A stretch of 39,299 nt of DNA from Paracoccaceae bacterium (GCA_013042605.1 JABDPT010000189.1:1-39299), one strand, 5' to 3'. Shown: positions 23,684-32,478, numbered from the stretch's first letter. Translations and numbers: made by a program. Notes: generated by a model not told the origin, from the letters alone.

Positions 23684-24331
23684 TCAGAAACCAAAGTCGT
23701 ATGCCGCTGCCTTATAGCTTGGCCTGGACGTCACGCGCTGGAGCCACTCCGCGATAGTCGGCCTGGACCCGAGCAGCTCGTCATTTTCCGGCGTCAACGC
23801 AATGTACTGCATCATCGTTGCGACAAAAATATCGGCGAGCGAAAAGTCTCCGGCCAGGAAATCTGCGCCGTCTCCCAGCGCCTGCCCGATCAGATCGAGC
23901 TGGTGGGAGATGACCGGCACTGACCCGGCGACGACTTCTTCGTTCATGACACCATCGAACGCGCCGATTTTCGGCGCGAGCCGTTGCATTACCAGATCGC
24001 CGATCACCGCCGGGTAGATGTACTGGCCTGTAATGTTGATCCACTTCTGCATGGTGGCATGTGCCTTCACATCGTCAGGTTGCAAGGCTGGCCCATCAAA
24101 TGCCTCATCCACGTAGCGTGCAATCGCCGCTGTCTCATAGATATGGAACCCTTGGTGATAGAGCGCAGGCACCTTGCCGAAGGGATGCACTTCCGCGAGG
24201 TGCCTCGGAGAATCTAGCTCAGCCGGATCGACAGCGATTCTTTCGTAAGGCACCCCCTTTTCTTCTAGTACGACGCGCGCTGCGAGCCCGTAGCTGCTCA
24301 TCTTCGACGCAGCCAGTATACAATCCGCCAT
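23684..24331 (-). CDS. Glutathione S-transferase family protein
   Basis: A 215-residue GST. The thioredoxin-like N-terminal domain reads SSYGLAARVVLEEKGVPYERIAVDP, with the cis-Pro segment HPFGKVPALYHQGFHIYETAAIARYVDEAF that binds the glutathione gamma-glutamyl group. The C-terminal helical domain includes GDFSLADIFVATMMQYIALTPE, the conserved N-capping region. Ser in SSYGLA is the likely activating residue. It is cytoplasmic, with substrate unknown. The start is preceded by AAAGGGGAAA. It is the last gene of the first accessory block, 320 bp from the diverged dusA end. Confidence 0.9.
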   Translation of the reverse strand: MADCILAASKMSSYGLAARVVLEEKGVPYERIAVDPAELDSPRHLAEVHPFGKVPALYHQGFHIYETAAIARYVDEAFDGPALQPDDVKAHATMQKWINITGQYIYPAVIGDLVMQRLAPKIGAFDGVMNEEVVAGSVPVISHQLDLIGQALGDGADFLAGDFSLADIFVATMMQYIALTPENDELLGSRPTIAEWLQRVTSRPSYKAAAYDFGF

Positions 24332-24630
24332 TGTCTGGTTTCCCCTTTAGCTGATCTCTGTCGCTCCGCGTGCCTCGAGGGACTCGATCAAGAAGCACAC
24401 GAGGCGACGCACGAACTCAGTCTGGGGATCTTTGCAGAGCACCGAAATTACCTCGCAGAGAATAGGCTCGGCGTTTCAGTGAAGTAGCACACAGCATAGG
24501 CGCTGTCGCGCGCGGTCAAGTTCGCATCCAGCTCAAGATTTAGACTCGACCAAGCGTACGACACAGCGCGAAATCACGCGATCGAAACATGAACATGTGC
24601 TGCACATGACTGCCCACAACTACTTGAAAT
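24332..24630. other. Gap with a possible coding remnant
   Basis: About 300 bp upstream of the GST gene. On the minus strand one frame reads EVISVLCKDPQTEFVRRLVCFLIESLEARGATEIS and stops just before the GST ribosome site, preceded by an in-frame stop about 42 codons up. It could be the tail of a lost upstream regulator gene, but I recognise no family. The rest is AT-richer and featureless. Confidence 0.25.
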
Positions 24631-24705
24631 CTATCTAGAATCGCCACCATCCATCATAGGCGCGGTAGATAGCCGCGCTGCCGTAGTGGCTGCGTTCAAC
24701 GGCAT
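24631..24705 (-). pseudogene. dusA 5'-end fragment
   Basis: From the ATG at 24705 the minus strand reads MPLNAATTAARLSTAPMMDG, then GDSR and a stop. The first 19 residues equal the DusA N-terminus at 12464 except for one Thr/Glu change, after which similarity ends abruptly. This is what remains when an element inserts into dusA and restores the gene with its own copy of the 5' end. Too short for the ORF track. Confidence 0.88.
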
Positions 24706-24821
24706 TCAGCAATCTCCTCAGGGTTGCTCATATTCAGAACGAACCCGCTGTGGAAACCATATAGATACGACTGATAATCTGCCACCCTACCCCGCATAAA
24801 GACAGGTTATCGGCGGTGTTT
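24650..24821. repeat. Distal copy of dusA 5'/upstream repeat (putative att-containing)
   Basis: The block aligns with 12409-12580 at a constant offset of 12,241 bp. The dusA coding part is best conserved; upstream, TCTCCT, ACCATA, GATAATCTGCCACCCT-CCCCGC, AAAGACA and CGGCGGTG are shared. The changes look like ordinary divergence, so the two copies come from related but not recently identical sequences. It marks the right end of the first accessory block. Confidence 0.8.
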
Positions 24822-24963
24822 GAGTGGCGTGTGAACCGAGGCTAGGATCCAGCGCCGTTGCCAGTCTATCCGATCCTCCATGGTCAACTGGCCTCGATCC
24901 CGCCTAGACTACTTTCGAACGCAAGCTGGGTCCGGTCGTTTGGAACGGTACTTCTCAACCGGT

Positions 24964-25575
24964 ATGCCGGGAATGAAATTCCTCGGAAACGTTCTGCTTT
25001 TCAGTCTGGCAGGATTGATGCCGGTGCTGGCGCTGTACGTTCTGCTTTCGCCTGGTTTCGCATCCGCCTTGGCGGACGGGGGTCCTGCTCTAGGGCGTTT
25101 CCTCAGACAGGTTCTGACCAATGGCCTGCCAGTGGTTGTGATTGTCAACTACGTTGGCTTCTTTCTTTTCGCACTTTCTCGCGAACTGCCCGCAAACAGC
25201 CGCGATCCGGCGATATACATCGCCGTCGATATCTTTCTCAGGCTTGGCCTCTTCTTTGGCCTTCACGCCTTGATCTACGTCGTTTCAGCCGACTGGTACG
25301 GATCGTTCGGTGGCAGCCGTGCGACAGCATTGCGGGTCGTTGCACCGACACTTGCGCGCTCTGCGCTCTTCGAGAACATCTCCGGGGTCTACCTTTATGC
25401 GACTTTGATCAGCGCAATTCCATTGTACGTTTCAGCAGTCAGGCGCTCGTCACGCCTCGCACCGGTCGTTCGGCTCTTTCCCGCCCCGATCGGACCGGTT
25501 GCTGCCGCGTTGTTGATATTTGCTACAGGTGCGGTCTGTCTGACGGCTCTGGCGGGCGCCATCATGCGTTTATAA
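24964..25575 (+). CDS. Multi-pass membrane protein of unknown function
   Basis: A ~203-residue hydrophobic protein (MPGMKFLGNVLLFSLAGLMPVLALYVLL...) with five or six transmembrane stretches, including VVVIVNYVGFFLFALS, IAVDIFLRLGLFFGLHALIYVV and GPVAAALLIFATGAVCLTALAGAI. The track start at 24880 adds 28 polar residues that overlap the end of the repeat region. I prefer 24964 or 24973, where the first helix begins. The larger overlapping track ORF (24858-25586) is an out-of-frame shadow rich in Arg and Ser. I recognise no family. It is the first gene after the diverged dusA end. Confidence 0.6.
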   Translation: MPGMKFLGNVLLFSLAGLMPVLALYVLLSPGFASALADGGPALGRFLRQVLTNGLPVVVIVNYVGFFLFALSRELPANSRDPAIYIAVDIFLRLGLFFGLHALIYVVSADWYGSFGGSRATALRVVAPTLARSALFENISGVYLYATLISAIPLYVSAVRRSSRLAPVVRLFPAPIGPVAAALLIFATGAVCLTALAGAIMRL

Positions 25576-25623
25576 AGCTAGGTTGACGGCGCGGGCACGC
25601 TAACTGCGGACGTCACAGCATGA

Positions 25624-25821
25624 GGATGGCCCCAACCCGACAACGCTGAGGCCATCGCGGCCAAGGAAGCCGCGATTGCGCGTGTGTTTGCCTTTGTCGT
25701 TACGCCGGCACGCATCAATGGTCGCATAGTCGTTCGGGGTCGGATCAGCGATAAAATGGTCCGAGAGATCATCGGCCTTGAACCGAAAGAGGGTTGGGAT
25801 GCAACATGTGTCTCAACGTGA
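25624..25821 (+). pseudogene. Possible 3' remnant of an unidentified gene
   Basis: In one plus frame, without a suitable start, the sequence reads EAIAAKEAAIARVFAFVVTP, then ARINGRIVVRGRISDKMVREIIGLEP, ending at a TGA at 25819. The residue mix looks like real protein with sensible codon use, unlike the Ser/Arg/Pro-rich other frames. An in-frame TGA lies immediately upstream, so no complete gene exists. I recognise no family. Confidence 0.3.
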
Positions 25822-25878
25822 TTGCATCTACGCACGGCAACTCGCGAGGACGGGCGCCCAACGAGAATTGGAGATCCT

Positions 25879-26331
25879 TTGAATAGACGACGGTTCATGG
25901 CGATTGCTGGTGCAATGGTAATACCAGGCGTCGCTTCGGCAGCGGCCCGGGAAATCTGGTCGGCGCTCGAAGCTGCCGAGGCGCTGAACGACGAGGCAAT
26001 TGTCCTCCTCGATGTGCGTTCGCGGCCCGAATGGGCCGAGACAGGTCTTGCGAAGGGTGCCTGGCCGGTCAGCATGCACGAGCGAGGCTTTGAGCAGCGG
26101 CTTTTTGCAGCTCGCGATTTCGCCGCCGGAAAGCCCGTGGCCTTGATCTGTGCCACGGGCGGTCGCAGTGCGCGGCTTTTGGCGGCGCTCAAGGGCGCGG
26201 GCTATACCGGCTTCATCGACGTCTCCGAAGGGATGCTCGGCTCGCGCCGCGGTCCCGGCTGGATCGCGCGCGGTCTGCCCATGAGCGATCTTGAAACGGC
26301 TCTCGCCGCGCTGCCGGACACGCTACGCTGA
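25879..26331 (+). CDS. Exported rhodanese-domain protein
   Basis: A 150-residue single-domain rhodanese (sulfurtransferase-like). After a Tat-like signal (MNRRRFMAIAGAMVIPGVASAAA), residues ~35-145 form the domain: AIVLLDVRSRPEWAETGLAKGAWPVSM, VALICATGGRSARLLAALKGAGYTGFIDVSEGM and GPGWIARGLP. The Cys in ICATGGRSA is the persulfide-forming residue. The track puts the start at 25822, but a TTG at 25879 is preceded by GGAGAT at the right distance and begins the signal peptide, so I choose it. It opens the copper/stress block and may handle sulfur species in the periplasm. Confidence 0.82.
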   Translation: MNRRRFMAIAGAMVIPGVASAAAREIWSALEAAEALNDEAIVLLDVRSRPEWAETGLAKGAWPVSMHERGFEQRLFAARDFAAGKPVALICATGGRSARLLAALKGAGYTGFIDVSEGMLGSRRGPGWIARGLPMSDLETALAALPDTLR

Positions 26332-26629
26332 ATGGCGAAGCGGCCGTGGCCCTGCGGCTACGATGGTTCTCTATGCGCCTCTTGGTGCTATTGGCATTGT
26401 GGATCACATTCCCGGTTCCAGAGGTCGCTCGCGCTCTGGAGCCGGACATATAAGCCGACCCTGCAGTCACCGCTCGGCTGATTTCGGCGAGGGCGTCCTG
26501 ACGTTCCCGACGCCGGATGCTGTTTGTCAGAGCGGGCCACGGGTTCCTCTTGCTGGCAGATGTCGCACGGCTTTTCTCGTACTTATCGGGGGGCGGCTTG
26601 GTTTGCGGCTGCGCGCCCAATTAAGGTGT
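26332..26629. other. Gap without a supported gene
   Basis: About 300 bp between convergent rhodanese and DUF3047 genes. ORFs on both strands are Ser/Arg-rich shadows. I see no domain, repeat or strong terminator. Confidence 0.4.
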
Positions 26630-27280
26630 CTAATTCAGGACCAGGTCTGCAATCGAAGCGACAATCCGCCCATCCGTGTCGTCGCTGTCGGCAGAGATCG
26701 CCAGTCCGATCAGAGCGCCCGGGTCATCGCCAAATGCGGTCCGAAAATCATCTTCCAGATCAACGTCTTCCCGATGCTCGCCAGTGTCGGCAACCCGTAG
26801 GATCTTCGTGCGCAACCGCGAAGAATACGGGCTTTGCAGGACCGACCCCGCTTCATGTGCGCCACCCCACACGTAGATCAGGCCGCGCGCAGAGCCTTCC
26901 CGCAAGATCCGCCGGGCGTTCCCGCCAGAGAGTGCTTCAGCGCGATCCGGATTCACGAAGACGAAGTAGACCGACAAGTTTCGATCATCGCCACCTTTGA
27001 CGGTGAGATCCGTCGCAGACACGCCCTCCCGCACGCGCCACGCCCAACTGGCCGCCTCTGCAAAACGGTGCGATCGATCGACGGGCCGCCACAGTAGAGA
27101 AACCGTTCCATCGGAGATCACATCCAGCTGCCGTCCGCGCTGAATGTAGTCGTTGGAGAAGAGCCGCAGGAACCCCTGCTCTTTCCAGCTTCCGTCGAAT
27201 GCGACGGCCTCTGCGGCGACCGCAAGGACGGGCTGGAACGCCATCAATGCCGCAAATACCAATGTCTTCACGCCGAGCAT
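26630..27280 (-). CDS. DUF3047 family exported protein
   Basis: A 216-residue protein with a signal peptide (MLGVKTLVFAALMAFQPVLAVAAEA) and a DUF3047 domain: FSNDYIQRGRQLDVISDGTVSLLWRPVD, ASWAWRVREGVSATDLTVKGGDDRNLSVYFVFV and ILRVADTGEHREDVDLEDDFRTAFGDDPGALIGLAISADSDDTDG, which is the conserved C-terminal stretch. The family function is unknown. Beta-rich, probably periplasmic. The start is at 27280, seven bases after the decayed MauE/DoxX-like remnant; the two were probably once in one operon with cueR. Confidence 0.82.
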   Translation of the reverse strand: MLGVKTLVFAALMAFQPVLAVAAEAVAFDGSWKEQGFLRLFSNDYIQRGRQLDVISDGTVSLLWRPVDRSHRFAEAASWAWRVREGVSATDLTVKGGDDRNLSVYFVFVNPDRAEALSGGNARRILREGSARGLIYVWGGAHEAGSVLQSPYSSRLRTKILRVADTGEHREDVDLEDDFRTAFGDDPGALIGLAISADSDDTDGRIVASIADLVLN

Positions 27281-27286
27281 ATCAAG

Positions 27287-27531
27287 TCAGATACATCCGA
27301 GTGCGCGCGCGGGCGTCTCTAGCGCCATGAAGATCATTATCCGGTTTTCGGTCAGCGACTGGGCGCCAAGCCGTACATTCGATCCACCGCTGATGTGGGC
27401 ACATTTCAGTTCCCGCTTGTCGATAAAGACCATCTTAGGTTGGAAATAGCGCCAATGGTCCCGATGAAAAGCGCGATGGGCGCGCCAACCCCGACCAGCG
27501 CGCCAGCACCCCTGAGAACACTGGCCAACGC
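27287..27531 (-). pseudogene. Frameshifted remnant of MauE/DoxX-like membrane protein
   Basis: Two adjoining minus frames make one recognisable tail. ALASVLRGAGALVGVGAPIA and LFIGTIGAIS are in one frame; then KMVFIDKRELKCAHISGGSN and VRLGAQSLTENRIMIFMAL continue in another, ending at the stop at 27287. From memory, intact heavy-metal-associated MauE/DoxX-type membrane proteins end with a similar YIDKRELKCAC...SLTEN...MM pattern. The frame change near 27448, a stop (TAG) just upstream at 27532, and loss of a Cys in the CAC motif show decay. Roughly the last 80 codons remain. The 27532-27634 stretch holds nothing else I can identify. Confidence 0.55.
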
Positions 27532-27634
27532 CTATTCAAACAAACATCCATCCCGAACGTAGCGGCAGACCTGAAAGGGGCGCCTCGCGTGAGACTTCAT
27601 TGCCGTTTGCTCAGAAGGGCGCTTTTTCTGTTGC

Positions 27635-28054
27635 CTAAGAGTGATTTGTCGTCTTCCAGGACCGGGCCATACCGCCCGCCAGATCGCTGAGGATAGGACA
27701 GTCCGGGCGCTCGTCGCCATGGCAGGACTTGACCAGATGCGATAGCGTCTTGCGCATGGATTGAAGCAGTGCGATCTTGTCGTCAATCGCAGTCAGATGC
27801 TCTTCGGCAACTGCTTTCACCTGTGCACTTTCACGGCTTTCGTCTTCATAAAGGTCGAGAAGGGTCCGGCAGTCTTCGATGGAAAACCCGAGTGCCCGCG
27901 CACGACCGAGGAACGCCAGCTTGTGCAAGTCGGTTTCACGGAACGCCCGGTAGCCGTTTCCGCTTCGAAGCGGGCGAACCAGTCCGATATCCTCGTAATA
28001 GCGAATGGTCTTGGGCGGGAGGCCCGAGCGTTCCGCGACTTCTCCGATGTTCAT
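27635..28054 (-). CDS. cueR: Copper efflux regulator CueR (MerR family)
   Basis: A 139-residue MerR-type activator: MNIGEVAERSGLPPKTIRYYEDIGLVRPLRSGNGYRAF (winged helix), dimerisation helix SRESAQVKAVAEEHLTAIDDKIALLQSM, and the metal loop SCHGDERPDCPIL with Cys111 and Cys119, the two-cysteine Cu(I)/Ag(I) pattern of CueR. It should bind the 19-bp-spacer promoters between copA and copZ and distort them to start transcription when copper enters the cytoplasm. It lies 13 bp downstream of copA on the same strand, so copA and cueR are one operon giving positive feedback. Confidence 0.93.
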   Translation of the reverse strand: MNIGEVAERSGLPPKTIRYYEDIGLVRPLRSGNGYRAFRETDLHKLAFLGRARALGFSIEDCRTLLDLYEDESRESAQVKAVAEEHLTAIDDKIALLQSMRKTLSHLVKSCHGDERPDCPILSDLAGGMARSWKTTNHS

Positions 28055-28067
28055 GGGATAGAGCCTC

Positions 28068-30578
28068 CTATTCTGCCGGTTGGGTCCGGGTCTGCGGGAC
28101 AGATGCCTCGGCCCGTGGTTGTTCGTTCATTGCGGGGGCAATGCGGCGAAGGCGTAGGGCATTGGTCAGGACCGATACCGAAGACAGCGCCATCGCGCCC
28201 GCGGCGAAGACCGGCGACAACAAAAGCCCGAAGGCCGGGTACAGCACGCCGGCCGCCACCGGGATCAACGCCACATTGTATCCGAACGCCCAGACGAGGT
28301 TCTGCCGGATGTTCGACATCGTCCGCTTCGACACCTCGACAGCGTTCACAACGCCGCGCAGGTCGCCTGACATGAGCACCACATCGGCGGATTCGATGGC
28401 TACGTCCGTGCCGGTGCCGATGGCAATGCCCACGTCTGCATGCGCGAGCGCGGGGGCATCGTTGATCCCGTCGCCGACAAAGGCGATCTTGCGCCCCCCT
28501 GCCCTGAGGTCATCGAGTGCTGCGACCTTTCCGTCCGGCAACACGCCGGCGATCACATGGTCGATCCCGGTCTCGCGGGCGATGGCCTCTGCCGTCTCCT
28601 GTTTGTCGCCGGTGATCATGGCGACCTGAAAGCCGCGGTCGTGCAGGGCGGAGATCGCCGCGCGGCTCGCCGGTTTCACCGGGTCGGCAACCGCGATCAC
28701 GGCTGCCAATTTGCCATCGACGGCCGCATAGAGCGCGGTGCGACCCCGATTGGCGAGATCCCTCTCCGTATCGACAAGGCCAGCGATATCGACATTTTCG
28801 CGGATCATATAGCGATCCGCGCCGACCATGACCTCGTGCCCATCGACCATCGCCGCGACGCCGTATCCCGTTACGGAACGGAAGCCTGAGGCTGTGGGGA
28901 CCGAGATGCCTTCGCTCCGCGCGCCCCGGACGATGGCTTCGGCGATGGGATGCTCTGACTGGTCCTCTACGGCCGCGATCTGAGCGAGAACGGTTTCGCG
29001 GTCGAAGTCGTCGCTAACGACGACATCCGTCAGCGTCGGCTTGCCTTCCGTCACGGTCCCGGTCTTGTCGACCGCAATCACGTCGACGTACGACAGTTCC
29101 TGAAGCGCGTCACCCTTGCGGAACAGCACTCCCATCTCTGCCGCCCGGCCTGTGCCCACCATGATCGAGGTGGGCGTGGCCAGCCCCATGGCACAGGGGC
29201 AGGCGATGATCAAAACAGACACCCCCGCCACAAGCGCGAAGGTCAGCGCCGGGTCCGGGCCGATCGCCAGCCAGACAACAACTGTCAGGGCCGCCAAAGC
29301 CATGACGGCGGGCACGAACCAGAGCGTTACCCGGTCCACCAGTCCCTGGATCGGCAGCTTGGCACCCTGCGCCTCTTCGACCATGCGGATGATCTGCGCG
29401 AGCGTGGTGTCAGCGCCCACGCGAGACGCCCGGAACGTCAGGCTGCCGGTGCCGTTGACCGTGCCGCCCGTGACGGTGGCACCTGCGGTTTTGGCAACCG
29501 GAACGGGCTCGCCCGTTATCATGCTTTCGTCGACATTGCTGGTTCCATCGACGACTTCGCCATCGACCGGAATCCGCTCGCCCGGGCGCACGAGGATCGT
29601 ATCGCCCGGCCTGAGCGCATCGACGTCTACTTCGATGGTCTCTCCATCCCGCAAGATACGCGCGGTACGCACCTGAAGCCCGAGCAGCGCCTGTATCGCG
29701 GCGCCCGTCCTCCCCTTGGCGCGCGCTTCGAGCCAGCGGCCAATGAGGATAAGCACGACGATCACGGCGGCGGCTTCGAAATAGACCGCCCGCACGCCTT
29801 CAGGCAGCAGGGCCGGCAGGAACGTGGCAACAACCGAATAAGTCCATGCCGCGCCCGTTCCGACCGCGACGAGGCTGTTCATGTCCGGGGCCGCGCGAAG
29901 CAGTGCCGGGATGCCCTTGGTGAAGAAATGCCGTCCCGGGCCGAAGAGAACGATGGTCGCCAAAACAAACTGGATGATCCAGGACGTCTGGGTCCCGATG
30001 GTATTCGCGATCAGATGATGGAAGGCGGGGATCAGATGGGCGCCCATTTCCAGAATGAAGACGGGGAGCGTCAGCACCGCCGCCAGAAAAACATTGCGGC
30101 GCAGGTTGTCCGCCTCTTCCGCCTTGCGCTCTACGCGCGACTGGCTGGCGTTGGCCTCTGCCACCTCGGCCGGATACCCAATCGCAGCAGTCGCGGCCAT
30201 CAGGTCGGCGGGTGTGGTCGTCCCTTCGAGATAGTCCACCATGGCGGTTTCCGCGGCGAGGTTCACGGTAACCGACAGCACCCCCGGCACATCCGCGAGC
30301 GCCTTGTCGACGCGGCCCACGCAGGACGCGCAGGACATCGATGCGATGTTCAGGGTGAGCCGGGCCTTGCGCGCCGGATACCCCAGCTTGTCGAGCGCCT
30401 GTGCGGCGTCTTGCAGACGGCCGGGATCATCGACCGACAGATGCGCCGATTCAGATGCGAGGTTGACAGACACATCCGAGACGCCGTCCAGCGCCGCGAG
30501 CGTCTTTTCGACACGGCCCACGCAAGACGCGCAGGTCATGCCTTCGATATTGAGATTGGCTTGCGTGTTGTGGGTCAT
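28068..30578 (-). CDS. copA: Cu(+)-exporting P1B-type ATPase
   Basis: An 836-residue inner-membrane copper exporter. It has two N-terminal heavy-metal domains, each with MxCASC ([13 protein letters not shown] and [13 protein letters not shown]), followed by eight transmembrane helices. Key motifs are TGEPVPV in the actuator domain, CPC in [13 protein letters not shown] (helix six, copper site), [11 protein letters not shown] (phosphorylated Asp), [10 protein letters not shown] (nucleotide-domain HP) and [22 protein letters not shown] start at MTHNTQANL (30578), nine bases after GAGG; the track adds five residues. Expressed from a CueR-type promoter. Confidence 0.96.
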   Translation of the reverse strand: MTHNTQANLNIEGMTCASCVGRVEKTLAALDGVSDVSVNLASESAHLSVDDPGRLQDAAQALDKLGYPARKARLTLNIASMSCASCVGRVDKALADVPGVLSVTVNLAAETAMVDYLEGTTTPADLMAATAAIGYPAEVAEANASQSRVERKAEEADNLRRNVFLAAVLTLPVFILEMGAHLIPAFHHLIANTIGTQTSWIIQFVLATIVLFGPGRHFFTKGIPALLRAAPDMNSLVAVGTGAAWTYSVVATFLPALLPEGVRAVYFEAAAVIVVLILIGRWLEARAKGRTGAAIQALLGLQVRTARILRDGETIEVDVDALRPGDTILVRPGERIPVDGEVVDGTSNVDESMITGEPVPVAKTAGATVTGGTVNGTGSLTFRASRVGADTTLAQIIRMVEEAQGAKLPIQGLVDRVTLWFVPAVMALAALTVVVWLAIGPDPALTFALVAGVSVLIIACPCAMGLATPTSIMVGTGRAAEMGVLFRKGDALQELSYVDVIAVDKTGTVTEGKPTLTDVVVSDDFDRETVLAQIAAVEDQSEHPIAEAIVRGARSEGISVPTASGFRSVTGYGVAAMVDGHEVMVGADRYMIRENVDIAGLVDTERDLANRGRTALYAAVDGKLAAVIAVADPVKPASRAAISALHDRGFQVAMITGDKQETAEAIARETGIDHVIAGVLPDGKVAALDDLRAGGRKIAFVGDGINDAPALAHADVGIAIGTGTDVAIESADVVLMSGDLRGVVNAVEVSKRTMSNIRQNLVWAFGYNVALIPVAAGVLYPAFGLLLSPVFAAGAMALSSVSVLTNALRLRRIAPAMNEQPRAEASVPQTRTQPAE

Positions 30579-30608
30579 AGCGTTTCGCCTCATCTTCTGT
30601 TCGAATTA

Positions 30609-30639
30609 CATATAGGGCTTCCAGTGACTGGAAGCTCAA
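30609..30639 (-). promoter_or_regulatory. CueR-type promoter of copA
   Basis: On the minus strand TTGAGC, a 19-bp spacer, and TATATG. The spacer and -35 contain GCTTCCAGT-G-ACTGGAAGC (30617-30635), a perfect 9-bp-arm palindrome matching the CueR box shape. A 19-bp spacer (instead of 17) is the hallmark of MerR-family promoters. Placed 31 bp before the copA ATG. Confidence 0.9.
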
Positions 30640-30686
30640 TAGGGCAGAAGATTTTTTTTCGCGCTGCCCTAGCCACCCTATTTCAC

Positions 30687-30717
30687 TTGACCTTCCACTT
30701 GCTGGAATCCCTATCTC
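30687..30717 (+). promoter_or_regulatory. CueR-type promoter of copZ
   Basis: TTGACC, a 19-bp spacer and TATCTC, with the imperfect palindrome CTTCCACTTGCTGGAATCC between the boxes. It mirrors the copA promoter across a ~50-bp divergent region, so both genes respond to the same regulator. It ends 25 bp before the copZ ATG. Confidence 0.87.
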
Positions 30718-30742
30718 AAGCCAAGCAAGGAAAGGACCGAAC

Positions 30743-30937
30743 ATGAAATTCCACGTCCCGGACATGAGCTGCGGCCATTGCACGGCTGCGATCACCAAGG
30801 AAATCACGGCCCTCGATCCGCAGGCCAAGGTCGCAACCGACCTTGACGCACGCACGGTCGAGGTCATGACAGGGCAGCCGAACGCCGCCGTGATCGATGC
30901 CATCAAGGCCGCAGGATACGAAGCGGCGCCGGTCTGA
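30743..30937 (+). CDS. copZ: Copper chaperone CopZ (heavy-metal-associated domain)
   Basis: A 64-residue ferredoxin-like HMA domain protein: MKFHVPDMSCGHCTAAITKEITALDPQAKV, with Cu(I)-binding MSCGHC and the C-terminal AIKAAGYEAAPV. It delivers copper to the heavy-metal domains of CopA in the cytoplasm. AAGGA lies upstream of the ATG. Divergent from copA and driven by its own CueR-type promoter. The size and motif are complete. Confidence 0.92.
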   Translation: MKFHVPDMSCGHCTAAITKEITALDPQAKVATDLDARTVEVMTGQPNAAVIDAIKAAGYEAAPV

Positions 30938-30941
30938 GCTA

Positions 30942-31097
30942 TTAACGTGCCTCGCTTGCAAGGTGGATCATCTGATCCACCTCGATCACGCCAGGTGCGA
31001 GCGCGTCACCGATCACCGATGATGGCGTTCCATTGACGCCTAGCGCGCGGCTCACCTCAACGAAACCCGCGCCCGAGAGAGGCGTCGCCCGGTTCAT
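30942..31097 (-). pseudogene. DsbA-family thioredoxin-like C-terminal fragment
   Basis: A 51-codon frame beginning MNRATPLSGAGFVEVSRALG and continuing VNGTPSSVIGDALAPGVIEVDQMIHLASEAR. The GVNGTPSFVIGD-like cis-Pro segment and the final helix are the last quarter of DsbA-type disulfide oxidoreductases. The catalytic CxxC half is absent. The ATG overlaps the multicopper oxidase stop (ATGA), which suggests that a deletion joined this tail to the oxidase gene. It may be translated as a short peptide but is very unlikely to work. Missing from the ORF track. Confidence 0.7.
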
Positions 31098-32473
31098 GCC
31101 ACGTCAATCCAGGTCATCATTCCCGAGGCCGCGTGCGACAGCATATGGCAGTGCAGCAGCCATTTACCGGGGTTGTCCGCCACAAAGGCGATATCACGGA
31201 CCTCGCCGCGATCGAGAAGTGTCGTATCCCGGAGCGGTCCGAGGCTGCCGTCCGGCGCAAGCTCGTGGAAGTGCATGCCGTGTAGATGCATGGCATGGGG
31301 GAACGCCGTTTCATTGGCGATCTTCAAACGCACCGTCTCGCCCCGCGACAAGGTTGCGAGCGGTGCTCCGTCCATGCCGCCAACGCTGCCGTTGAACGCC
31401 CAGAAGTTGCCGGACTGCATCATGTCGCGCATGGACGACATCCGCCCGCCCATCATGCCACCGCGCATGCCGCCCATGGCGCCGCCCTCCATGAGCAGAG
31501 CCAGGCCGCGGGCCTCTGCCAGATCGGGCATCGCATGGACGTTCGGCGGCAGCGGCCGAGGCGCGGCCCTTCGAGACCGGGCACTGTCGCCCGCCACTTC
31601 GAAAGCGACCTGCGAGAAACTCTCATTGCGGTCGAGATGCAGGATGTGTCCCGCGCCACCTGTGTCCGCCGTCACATCGACGATCAGATCGATCCGCTGC
31701 GCAGGGGCGAGGAGGAATGATCCCTCCACTTGCCTTGGCTGGGCGAGAGGCATGCCGTCCACTGCAACGATCCAACCGTCAAGACCGTCGAGCGCCAGCT
31801 GAAAGACGCGCGCGTTGGCAGCATTGATCAGGCGCAGTCGCAGACGCTCGGTGCGCTTGACCGGTTTGGACAGATTGTAGGTGCCGTTCGTAGTGATGTA
31901 GTTCCCGAGCCGCCCGGCATGGCTAAGGTCGTGCATCGCTCCGAAGGTGTCCGCGATCTGTGCGGTGTCCGGGTCGATGAGCCAATCGTCCAGGATCAGG
32001 ACCTCTTCGTGATCGATATCGAGGAGGTCGGGTTCCTCGATGATCAGCGCGCCATGAAGGCCGCGCGCCACCTGTTCGAAGGATCGGTTGTGCGCATGGT
32101 ACCAATAGGTTCCTGCATCGGGCACGATGAAGTCGTAGTCGAATGATGCGCCGGGCGCGATGGCGTCCTGGGTGAGACCGGCCACGCCGTCCATGGCATT
32201 GTCGATGCGGATACCATGCCAATGTGCCGACGTCGCATCGGGCAAGTCATTCATCAGTCGCTTCTGCACCCGTGCACCCTGCGCCACCCGGATTTCCGGC
32301 CCCGGCGCCATCCCCTCGAAGTCCCAAATTCGGGTTTGGCCATAGTTTTCCGGTAGAAGCTGAACATCGGCGACACGGGCGTTGAGCCCACCTGGAGCGG
32401 CGGCGGCACCTTTTGCACCGAGAACTGCAAATGCTGTCCCCGTGGCGAGCAACTGTCTTCGGTTGAGTTTCAT
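31094..32473 (-). CDS. Multicopper oxidase (CueO/CopA-like), Met-rich
   Basis: A 459-residue exported multicopper oxidase that probably oxidises Cu(I) to less toxic Cu(II) in the periplasm. It has a Tat signal (LNRRQLLATGTAFAVLGA). Copper ligands appear in order: SAHWHGIRID, YWYHAHNRS, FPHAMHLHGMHFH and LLHCHMLSHAASGMM, complete for T1, T2 and T3 sites. A Met-rich insert (MEGGAMGGMRGGMMGGRM then MSSMRDMM) before the last cupredoxin domain recalls the substrate-Cu(I) region of CueO/CopA types. I start at MKLNRRQ (32473); the track adds three residues. It is co-directional with the truncated cytochrome upstream, whose stop lies six bases inside. Confidence 0.92.
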   Translation of the reverse strand: MKLNRRQLLATGTAFAVLGAKGAAAAPGGLNARVADVQLLPENYGQTRIWDFEGMAPGPEIRVAQGARVQKRLMNDLPDATSAHWHGIRIDNAMDGVAGLTQDAIAPGASFDYDFIVPDAGTYWYHAHNRSFEQVARGLHGALIIEEPDLLDIDHEEVLILDDWLIDPDTAQIADTFGAMHDLSHAGRLGNYITTNGTYNLSKPVKRTERLRLRLINAANARVFQLALDGLDGWIVAVDGMPLAQPRQVEGSFLLAPAQRIDLIVDVTADTGGAGHILHLDRNESFSQVAFEVAGDSARSRRAAPRPLPPNVHAMPDLAEARGLALLMEGGAMGGMRGGMMGGRMSSMRDMMQSGNFWAFNGSVGGMDGAPLATLSRGETVRLKIANETAFPHAMHLHGMHFHELAPDGSLGPLRDTTLLDRGEVRDIAFVADNPGKWLLHCHMLSHAASGMMTWIDVA

Positions 32474-32478
32474 GGTCG

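Noticed and set aside
24858-25586. 242-aa plus ORF rich in Arg/Ser/Trp
   Set aside because: Out-of-frame reading of the hydrophobic membrane protein gene in the same place.
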